Source of the DNA: Argopecten irradians
Lineage: Eukaryota > Mollusca > Bivalvia > Pectinida > Pectinidae
Reading direction: 5' to 3'
NCBI RefSeq assembly: GCF_041381155.1
Contig: NC_091141.1
Location: 27,091,828-27,155,827 of the forward strand
Length of the DNA stretch: 64,000 bases
Shown here: positions 55,441 to 64,000 of the stretch, piece after piece
Position numbering within the stretch: position 1 is the first letter of the stretch
Layout of the letters: each line of letters starts with the position of its first letter
Notes under the pieces: generated by a model
What the model saw: the letters and a program-made list of their open reading frames with translations, nothing else
Told to the model about the DNA's origin: nothing
Databases searched by the model: none
Translations under genes and position numbers: made by a program

Positions 55441-58400
55441 ATGCCGTATATACCAGAACGATTCCCTCGATACAAAGACTATGCCTTACCTCCGTTTCCA
55501 TCCCTAACAACGGTTGGCATGGGGCACTTAGACAATGTCAGGAACTTTGATTCAAGGCCTTCTGATATCTTGATATGTACTTTCCCAAAATCAGGTATTG
55601 TAAAATTTAAACTGTTTTTAATCCATGTTCGTTAGTTAAAATTAAAAATAGAATTTAATTAAATATCAAATGATATAATCCACCTGATATACAGTGACAT
55701 CACCAATGTAATAAATTAACTTTTACATGCGAGTTATTTTATTTATTTTTAGGGACACACTGGATCAACGAACTAGTTGCAATGATAGTAAAAGGTTGTG
55801 CTGAGTACGAAAAGGTAGAAAAGGCTACTAAAATGTTAGAAGCAATGGAGGACATTGGGGTCCTTGAGAACGTTCCAGAAAGTACAACACGAATCATAAA
55901 CTCCCATCTACCACTGGACGATCTACCACAGAAACACATCGAGGAAGGGTACAAAGTGGTACATGTTCTCCGGAATCCGAAGGACGTCGCTGTGTCATTT
56001 TATAATCATTTGGGAAGTCTTAAAGACCGAAGGACGATGGAGATAGCCACAGATTTCCCTATCAACTGGTCTTTGTTCATTGAACATTTTGGGCGTGGAG
56101 ACGATCGTAAGTATTCCAGTTAGCAATATCAATGGAAATCTTTATAAAAGGCCTCAACCATTTATGAGACAACCGGCATCGATTTCTCGAAACATAAAGA
56201 GTTCTTGTATGACCAATGCTTAATTCTTCTTCATCCGTTTTTCCTTCAGTTTATTTTGCCTTCTCCAAATTGAAAAAAAACCGTCATGACACGTGACGAG
56301 AGAGACATATATACTTGTATATTAATATTTAAAAAACAACAACACATTATCCATCAACATATTGGACGCTTAAGACAAGAACGTTTTGGTCATCGTAGAG
56401 AAATATAACATCGTGCTTCTATTTATCAATTCTTATGTTTTGTTGGTTTATTTGTTTATCAGTTTAGTAAAAGTCCTATTAATATTCAAGGTCATGTGTT
56501 ACTTGTATGAGACTCCATTCTTGTGGACGTAAGAGCTCCAAAACATTTTGCAATGTGTAAATCCTTATCAGGATAAAATGTTGGGTGAATTCTGAAATAC
56601 ATGTAGTACCGATTAACTTGTCCATAGCATCTAGCTATTATAATCTAATATGTCGATTTCAAGATCCCAAAACAACGTGAGTACTATTTACCGTCGATAA
56701 TTCCCACCTTCGCTTGATTGTGACTTAGACATTTGCGCACTATAGCCATAATATGTGATGTAAATTATTTTGGAATGTAACTCATTCATATAATTAATTA
56801 TTATAAATTTTTGTACGTACGGTTTTTTTCTGTGTTTTGTGACCCGGACAACAAATATGATGAGACGTTTAACATGATTAGCATTGGAGTAACAAAATAA
56901 GACGTTAATCAATCAAATGGCAAATATTAAAGGTTTTTATATTGTTGTAGTCTGAAGTCATTATATAGTAAACACGTTAACATGCATGTATTTTCACGTT
57001 TTAATGTAATACTCTTTCACACATGGGTATGCTAGATAGGGATAATCTACCCGAAGGTTACAAAATGTTGTAAAACCCCAGACTTGCCGAGGGTTTTACA
57101 ACATTTTGTGATTCCGAGGGTAGAATATCCCTCATATCCACATATGGAAGAGAATTTCTCTCATACCTCGACGTTTTATTGCAATTTTATTTCTATAATA
57201 GTCCACCATTTTGAAATCAATTCAAATATATCTCCATACATGAAAATTGCGTAGCATTTTCAAAGCGAACCCCGTTGATTGCATCTTTTAAAGTAAACCC
57301 AGCCTTGTTTTTTGAAGAAAAAAATGTACCAGTAATTTTGTTAACGCTTTGACGTCACGAGCCTTTATTGCATTGGTAGCCATGTAATACAGCTTCAATC
57401 GACATGCGCGTGTATTGCGCAGAGATAGCCATTATTACACGTGTAGGTATGAGAGTAAAGGTTTTATCACATAATCCGCATGATATCCAGCGACTTCGTA
57501 AGCAATTTTCATTGGCTAGAAATTTATTGTGACGTCAGGATTCGACGACATCTTGAAAACATTCGTCGTTGGCATTATATGATAAAGGCAGCTTATTTTT
57601 GAGTTCATTTCATATGCAATTTCATGTATATCGTTTTAAATTTTGCTCGCCAAGACTTTTCAACTCCATAAAATCTCAAATGAAATGAACACTCGTTTAA
57701 GATCCTAGATTTATCATTAAATCATGGTTTTTTCGCTACGTTTCAGAACTCTATGGGGGCTGGTTCAAATACGAGAAAACGTTTGAAAAGGCAAAGGAAG
57801 CCGGTAAATTGTCCAGTGTTTTCACATTGCATTACGAACAACTAAAACGGGTTTGTAATATTTTCACGATAACAGTATATTTTTATCCCTCACTTTTAAC
57901 TAAACGGGGGATATTATTAGGGGTCTGTCCGTCTACCTGTCTGTCTGTTACGCTTGTTTTCCGTGCAATAACTGCCACAAATCTTTTGCGATTTTTTGTA
58001 ACTTGGTCACATGATAAATGTGTCAAAGGCTCGGATAAGTTCGCTCGACACTTTCATTGAACCCTTGAGAGTAATGGCCCGTTAATTAACGGAAAACGCT
58101 AATTTAGATTAGTCTGTTTTCATTCAATACCTCTCGCATATATTACCGGATTTTCTCGAGACTTTGTAACATAGTTAAATGTCTCGAAGCCTTGACCAGG
58201 TTCAGTTCGACGAGTACCACGCATTTGCTTTTTATGTATATACATTATATAGTTATAGTAACCATGACAACTCCTATACCTCGTGTATTATCCTTTGTTA
58301 AGTTATTCATACCGTCTTCGTATAAAATTCCACAGAGAAGTTAGTGGCAATATTCGTGGATAATGGCAATAAATTAAAATAAGTTACTTTTGTTACTAAA

Positions 58401-60846
58401 TTAAAAAAAAAACTAATTCTTCTGCTTTTTTAACAGACAATGATTACCATTCGTCGACGGTTTAGTAACTTTCCAATACGATTAGAGTAATTTCCTATTT
58501 CATCTGTTCCTTGTAGGACCCCATGCCCATCTTAAAATCTTTAGCTGCGTTTCTTGGTGTGACGGCCTCAGATGAACTACTGGAAGAAATCAATGATAAA
58601 TGTTCGTTCGAGAAAATGTCGACCAGGGGCGAAGAAGAAAAAGATACCAAACTGATGAAAACGATGTCGGCCACGGGGAAAAACTTCATTTTTCGAAAAG
58701 GTATAGAAACTACGGTTATCGCATGAACCTTATACATATACTGTACTTCAAAAATTATTTTAGAACAAGAATAAAACATCATGTCGCATGAACCTATTGA
58801 AGGCTAGATTATGTGATGAGTTTTATGAGAAATATATGAGTTAATATAGAGTAACTTAAGCATTAAGGTCTGCAGGTAGGCATATAAAAGTGGTAGTTTC
58901 TGCTCCTGCTTAATACTAAGTACAGGGAGTGGGACGACTGGTTCGCCCGTTGTCAGTATAATGTGACCGGGTGGGATGTGATGCTTGGTGTCTTCGGTAG
59001 AATGCTTCAGTAATATAGCACTATAAAAAGGCCAAGAGTTCAACTATACAAGAAGACACAACACGAACATACTGCGGTCTCCCAAAACATGCACCTCGCA
59101 CTACATACGCGCTACATACCGCATACATGGGAGGTCGTCCTTACATGACCCTGGCTTTAAAAGGACGTTATTTAATCAAACAAACAAACAATACTCGTTT
59201 AAGGCGACTAAATTTCGGATATTTTCTTTCTCTTTTCCCTAACCAAATTTATTCCTTCTAACATCTCCGTTGACACCGCCTTACATTTAGACTTCGGTTG
59301 AGCGCTCGCCCCTGTGAGGAAGGCTATGGGTTCTGTCCCTGGCCAAGAGGCCCAAGACAAATCTATAAAGCTTATCGCTCAGCATAAAGGGAGTTGGACG
59401 ACTTGTTCGCCCGTTGTCAGTGTAGTCTGACCGAGTGGGGTGTGTTGCTTGGTGTCTTCGGTAGCAATTGCTTTAGTGATACTGTATAACTATGTACATT
59501 ATACAAAAAAACACCACACGAATATACCGCAGTCTCCTAAAACAAAACCCACACATTATACACGCAACACACTGCATACATTGGAGGGCCGCCGTCATTA
59601 CATGACCATGTCTTTTAATAGAACGTTAATTTAATCAAACAAACAAACAATTATCATTTAGGTATCGATGCCACTCAAATGTATGTACTTTCAGCAAATG
59701 TGTATTTTTCAATTACTGCCATTTAAAACAACACAAATATGTTTTTGAATAGCTACAAGAAGCTTGTACAGTTGCTTTGATATCTACATTTATATCAATA
59801 AATATTGTGTATATATCAATATTTTCAGTTTAATAATCACGTCTCCACTTACATTAACTCCCATATGATACTGGTATTTATTTGTTGTATTAGAATTGTA
59901 CCTTCTGTCCGTCTCTATTGCATTCTAAAAAGGCAACTGTAAGGATTTAGTATTTTCTCTTCCAAACTAACTTTGTTTCTTTCTGACGTCTCCCTTGACA
60001 CCGACTCACATTTGGCCTTCGGTTTTGTGTTCTGTCCCATAGCCAAGACGCCATAAAATGTAAAAGTGGTAGTTCCTGCTCCTGTTTTCCACTCAGCATA
60101 AAGGAAGTGGAACGACTGGTTCACCCATTGGCGTTATAATGTGATCGGGTGAAGTTTTCTTGCTTGTTTCTTTGGCGGCATGCGTCAGTGGAATGGGGGG
60201 CTATTAAAAGACAACACATGTGAGATCTTCCTAAAATGACCATGGCGGTTGATAAACCATCCTAGAGCATTGGAACAGTGTTTAAAATATCAATTTTCCC
60301 CCATAAAATCTATGATCCCATTATCAAATGGGGACATACAGTATTACCAAGGTATCCTATCATGTAGCGTCCTGTCCAATTCCATTTGAATATACACGTA
60401 TGATCTCAAGCTTTACTTGGTCGGTTGATTGAGTGGGCTGTATGTGATAATAACAGCTAAGATATTTTAGGTCTCCTTCTTGTGTAATGTGTTACGTGCT
60501 TCCTTGTATGCTGAAAGTTGAGCAAGAGCAAGAACTTTATATAGACGATTTTTGTCTGGGTCAGGGGATTGAACCCATAGTCTGGACGAGTGTTTAAACC
60601 AGTGCCAAAAATGAGACTAAAAGGTTTACATTAGGAAGAGGAAATATGATTTCCCGACTTAAGTCGTTTTTTAACATGCCCAATTCTATAACATCCTACC
60701 TACATGACAGTTGACGTTGATTCATTTGTGTTTCAGGTCAAATTGGCGACTGGAAAAACTGGTTCACTGTGGCACAGAACGAAACCTTTTCTGAACTCAT
60801 AGAAACACAAATGAAGGACTCAAAATTAGAATTAACATATGAGTGA
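55441..60846 (+). CDS. Cytosolic sulfotransferase (SULT1-like)
   Basis: It transfers sulfate from PAPS to a hydroxyl or amine of small molecules in the cytosol; the acceptor cannot be told. Coding exons are 55441-55594, 55753-56106, 57747-57850, 58517-58700 and 60737-60846, giving 906 nt and 301 residues with all phases matching. Visible motifs are the PAPS 5'-phosphosulfate loop TFPKSGTHW (47-55), a catalytic His103 in NSHLPL, the 3'-phosphate site VLRNPKDVAVSFY (123-135, Arg125 and Ser133) and RKGQIGDWKNWFT (264-276). The length fits the family and there is no signal peptide. A non-coding first exon (about 53355-53409) precedes it. The introns carry SINE copies, a foldback and a tandem repeat. 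The gene appears intact. The SULT1 subfamily is a best guess; invertebrate SULTs are hard to assign from sequence alone. Confidence 0.94.
57020..57145. repeat. Inverted repeat, 45-bp arms
   Basis: 'agggataatctacccgaagg' and 'ttacaaaatgttgtaaaacc' pair with 'gggttttacaacattttgtg' and 'gagggtagaatatccct' around about 10 nt. A decayed relative is at 12270-12330. It lies in the intron before sulfotransferase coding exon 3. Confidence 0.8.
57890..58220. repeat. Repeat related to the 34.3-35.1-kb array
   Basis: 'ggggtctgtccgtctacctg', 'ttccgtgcaataactgccac' and 'aaatgtctcgaagccttgac' follow the same order as units of the array in the plus-strand lysozyme intron. It lies in a sulfotransferase intron. 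Confidence 0.6.
58860..59190 (+). repeat. SINE-like repeat, first of a direct series
   Basis: It runs from 'ggcatataaaagtggtagtt' to 'ctttaaaaggacgttattta' and a CAAA tail. It lies in the last intron of the sulfotransferase. Confidence 0.75.
59195..59650 (+). repeat. SINE-like repeat, second of the series
   Basis: It starts directly after the tail of the previous copy with 'taaggcgactaaatttcgga' and ends 'ttaatagaacgttaattta' plus a CAAA tail. Confidence 0.75.
59890..60215 (+). repeat. SINE-like repeat, third of the series
   Basis: It runs from 'ctctattgcattctaaaaag' to 'gcggcatgcgtcagtggaat'. A further reverse fragment lies at about 60440-60710, just before the last sulfotransferase exon. 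Confidence 0.65.
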
Positions 60847-61187
60847 ATTATCAAGCATGGATAATACCGAAGACATCAGCTGTTTGTGGATGTTTGTTGA
60901 GGATTTTAAACAGATGTTTCCTGGAACACAATTTTACATGTAGTTGTCGTCGAGTAGAAAGAGAAAGAAAGAGGGAGAGCGGGTGATTTATTGATAAACA
61001 TTCAGAACAGAGTATGTCATCCTAAAATATATCTGGATAAAATATTTTAAATGAGCAATTCGAGATCAATCACTAGGATACCCATTGTGTGTCCATTGGT
61101 AGTTTTTCATCTCTAATGTGTTTTCGTTTTCATATAGATGTATTCGTCTTCTGATTTACAGTGAATGGGTCGTTTAGACGATAATTA

Positions 61188-61369
61188 TTCCGAATTTTCA
61201 TATTAAAGAGTTATCTGCACCTGCTGGTAAGTATTGATTGTGACGTCATGTGTGTGGGAGTATACGTCATACGTTTCGGAGAAAACGACGTGAAATGCGC
61301 TCACAAAATAATGACGTAGCAATCGATAACTATACCCGCAAGGGAGCTAACTCTGTATATAAGACGGAA
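61188..61369. mobile_element. Palindromic MITE, 182 bp, TA flanks
   Basis: Termini 'ttccgaattttcatatta' and 'tatataagacggaa'; TA at 61186-61187 and 61370-61371; internal 'tgacgtcatgtg' and 'ataatgacgt'. Confidence 0.8.
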
Positions 61370-61519
61370 TAGTAAACCCTCTTTCAACACGTCTTATTAG
61401 ATTTTAACTTAAAGGTAGGTTTCGCCCGACCAAATAAATACTGTTTTGTAAAACCCAATAAACACGATGTCAAACTGACTGGATAGTATGAAGCTACGAT
61501 GGATTTGGTTGTTGAAGTT

Positions 61520-61762
61520 TCGCGCATGCGCATTGTTGCGTACTAAAAGTAAACAAAATGACTGAACTTTAGCGTGAAAAAAATGTATTTAAAATGTATT
61601 TGAATAGGCAACAAAGAGGAGGAAATTAGAATGGAATCGGCAGCACCCTAGGCTATTTCTTGGGAATTAAATTCGAGATGTCATGTAGCAAAAGAAGAAA
61701 TAGAAGCCGCATCTCACGTGGAGCTTGCCCGGATTCTGTTGGACTCGTGTTGCACATGCATG
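61520..61762 (+). pseudogene. Promoter-like segment and first exon with an in-frame stop
   Basis: A palindromic GCGCATGCGCA (NRF1-type site) at 61522-61532 is followed by an ATG at 61631 and a donor at 61762/61763 (CATG, then gtgagt). The frame reads MESAAP, then TAG, then a protein-like 37 residues including KEEIEAASHVELARILLDSC. Without the stop it would be a normal first coding exon. No matching downstream exon was identified; a frame at 62040-62240 follows an AG but shows no similarity I recognise. Confidence 0.3.
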
Positions 61763-63640
61763 GTGAGTTAAACTTCAACATATGCCAGCGGACATGCACT
61801 GGCAGACTAACTACATACATGTTTGATGTGCTAAGCTAGCGAGCGTATGTCAGTAACATGAAGTGTTGTAGATTATATGGTATATATCTATCGCACTTCG
61901 AGTTTTTTAACTAAACATACCGTGTCAAGACTTTTACTGCTATCTGACATTTTGTTGCACGCTTCCGTTTGTTGATGCGGCCTCGTTTTGGAAAAAATAC
62001 GTCATTTTCTATGTAAAGCTTGACTTCGCTCTATTTTTAGTGGAGCATTTTCCTGGTCAAGCTATGCAACTGACCACCTATATATTGTTTGCTATATGCA
62101 TTGAAAATGATATGAAGATTGAATCTATGTACAGAATAAATTTTAATTTCGTAGTTTTTATATTTCATTGGGCGAAACCTACCTTTGAGCCGTCGAAGAT
62201 TGCACATCTAAAAAAAGGAACATATTATAAACATGTTTAATTTAGTTCATTTCGTTTACTTGAATTATAAGCTATATAACATATATAAACCAAGTACTTT
62301 CTACATGAAAACAATATATTATCAAGATAAAGTCAATACTTAACGTCAGATGGGAATGTCAAGTAAAGAAAAAACTCCTACAAAATATTACGTAAACAAA
62401 TGAATAAACTATCCCGCTGTTGTTCGCCTTAATATTGTATTTAACCAATTTTAGATTATAAAAACTAACGTTTGTTATTAGGAATTGGTTGTGCGCAGTT
62501 TGGTTTCCATTCGGGTTGAAGCACAGTTAATGCATTTGTTGTACTGCAATCTACAATGTTGGAATCTTTTTTCAGTTTAAAATGTATCATTGCTGTTTTT
62601 ATTGATTTAAAATTGTAAGTTTACGGTACAAGTTGACCAACAGAACATCAGAGGGAAATTTGATATATCATACTATGATAAATTAGTATGTTTACAATCC
62701 AGGTGGTGTCGAACTCACAGCTTTGAGTATTTTTGAAATATTCAAGATGGCTTCCAAGCTAAAATTGTAATAACTTATTGCGCCGAGGCGAAGGCGAATT
62801 AAGAATGATTAGCGTGCCGAAAAAATTAACAGCGGGGCAAAATATTTTACGTCGCTAATTAACGACTTCATTAATTTCGTTACTTCGTGTTCTATGTTTC
62901 ATTATGTCGTTCTGACGCTGGCGGGTTGGGGATGTAGTTCATTCCTATAGCTTTCCTCCACAATGTCTATCATCAAATTCTTACAGATCACTAAATGTGA
63001 CGCAGGCAACCTCACTTTTGTGTTAACTGATGAAATATCATGACTCATGACACTACTCGATAACGCTCTTCTTTCTAGACAAGTTTGCTTCTTCAGTTTT
63101 CTAGAATTTTTAAAATGCAAAAATACCCATCATCCTTAACATAATCAGCATCATGGAATTTACCCATTTTCTATTGTATGGATCAAGGTTTCGTCACCAT
63201 ATAAGTTCACAAAAGAGTTTGCAAGAAAAATGCTATATACTAAAATAACAGGCGGTACAGTATTTTATTAATTTATACCATTCCAGCAGTCTGTCACTTC
63301 ACGAGGATTACGTCTGGAGCTGTACTTTCAAACCATTGGTCTACGCCCAAATTTAATTTCAACAATATACTAATCTCTTCATCCATTCAGATAGTGTAGA
63401 GAAAATTAGTCAAATATGTCGGTTTCAGTTCGCATATTGATACACATTGCAATAGGCATACCAGTATATATATTTTTTTTCTTTATTAGATAATTTATGA
63501 TAGTTTTCCTTTATTTAGATATCCTAAATAAGTTTATGACTTACCAGGTAGGTGAAAATAAACGACTTACCTATGAGGACACATTTTTCAGAAAATTAGA
63601 TGACATTTGAATTTCGTCAAATCGATCTTGGAATTGAATC
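61763..63640. other. AT-rich sequence without a supported gene
   Basis: Frames of 60-75 codons occur on both strands (62040-62240 plus and 62902-63120 minus), but none shows a known motif or joins to another exon. No repeat of the main families was seen. Confidence 0.4.
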
Positions 63641-63649
63641 CGATATCCC

Positions 63650-63965
63650 AAACTCATTATTGTAAATGGCGACTAAATTTAGGACCTCATTTTTTCTCTC
63701 TTTCGTAAGTAAGTCTTTCATTCTCCTAAATTTCTCCATTGCCAGCGCTCCACATTAGGTTTTAAGTTAAGACTTGGACCGATGGAGAAGGTACTCGGTC
63801 CTATTTCCTGGTCGATATACACAACATAAAGGAATATGAAGGGTACTTTATACTCTTACTTAACGTGCCACCTAAAGGGCCTACCGGTGTTTCCGTTCAT
63901 AATGGGGCGCGGTATTCCACTGAGCACCTTAATATATATTACGGTCATTAAACATGGATGCCAAC
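63650..63965 (+). repeat. SINE-like repeat, strongly diverged
   Basis: 'gtaaatggcgactaaattta' and 'cttatctttc'-like pyrimidine blocks, then 'ctcggtcctatttcctggtc', follow the family order but are heavily mutated. Confidence 0.45.
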
Positions 63966-64000
63966 GCAATATGTAAGTTTCGGTTTTTGGCTGATATTGG

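Noticed and set aside
55739..55954. 71-codon minus frame
   Set aside because: It is antisense to a sulfotransferase exon with clear coding evidence on the plus strand.
62902..63120. 72-codon minus frame with protein-like composition
   Set aside because: No motif, no partner exon and no promoter could be found; this length is expected by chance.

Overview
The window is nuclear DNA from an animal, most likely a bivalve mollusc. It is AT-rich, its genes are small and split by 1-5 kb introns with GT/AG borders, and interspersed and foldback repeats fill most of the remainder. The best clue to the organism is a pair of invertebrate-type (i-type, destabilase) lysozyme genes with the cysteine pattern typical of molluscan lysozymes. 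No bacterial operons, CRISPR arrays, rRNA or intact tRNA genes were seen.

Five genes can be built from exons whose phases and splice sites agree. (1) A minus-strand gene (4465-11616; the last exon is tentative) encodes a secreted cysteine-rich protein. (2) A minus-strand gene (13772-27161) encodes a 236-residue secreted protein with an SH3b-like domain followed by an i-type lysozyme domain. (3) A plus-strand gene (32455-39098) is its 233-residue paralogue with the same six-exon layout; genes 2 and 3 diverge from each other. (4) A minus-strand gene (44230-47171) encodes a 94-residue secreted protein with exactly the same six-cysteine spacing as gene 1. (5) A plus-strand gene (about 53355-60846) encodes an intact 301-residue cytosolic sulfotransferase with one non-coding and five coding exons.

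Genes 1 and 4 form a small secreted family sharing the frame C-x4-C-x10-C-x12-C-x2-C-x4-C and a first exon of identical length and phase. I do not recognise it as a named family. With two lysozymes between them, the first 47 kb looks like a cluster of small secreted, possibly host-defence, genes; that role is inference. The sulfotransferase is separate, with a 53-bp minisatellite of about 33 copies upstream.

The repeats have a readable history. A roughly 0.5-kb SINE-like family occurs in about 20 copies on both strands. A 182-bp palindromic MITE with TA target duplications repeatedly sits inside these SINE copies. A 2.2-kb element with TTAA duplications and 20-bp perfect terminal repeats split another SINE copy at 23.6-25.8 kb. 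Between the two lysozyme genes, a SINE is split by a MITE that is itself interrupted twice. Large inverted repeats occur at 15.2-16.7, 24.5-25.6 and 45.6-45.9 kb.
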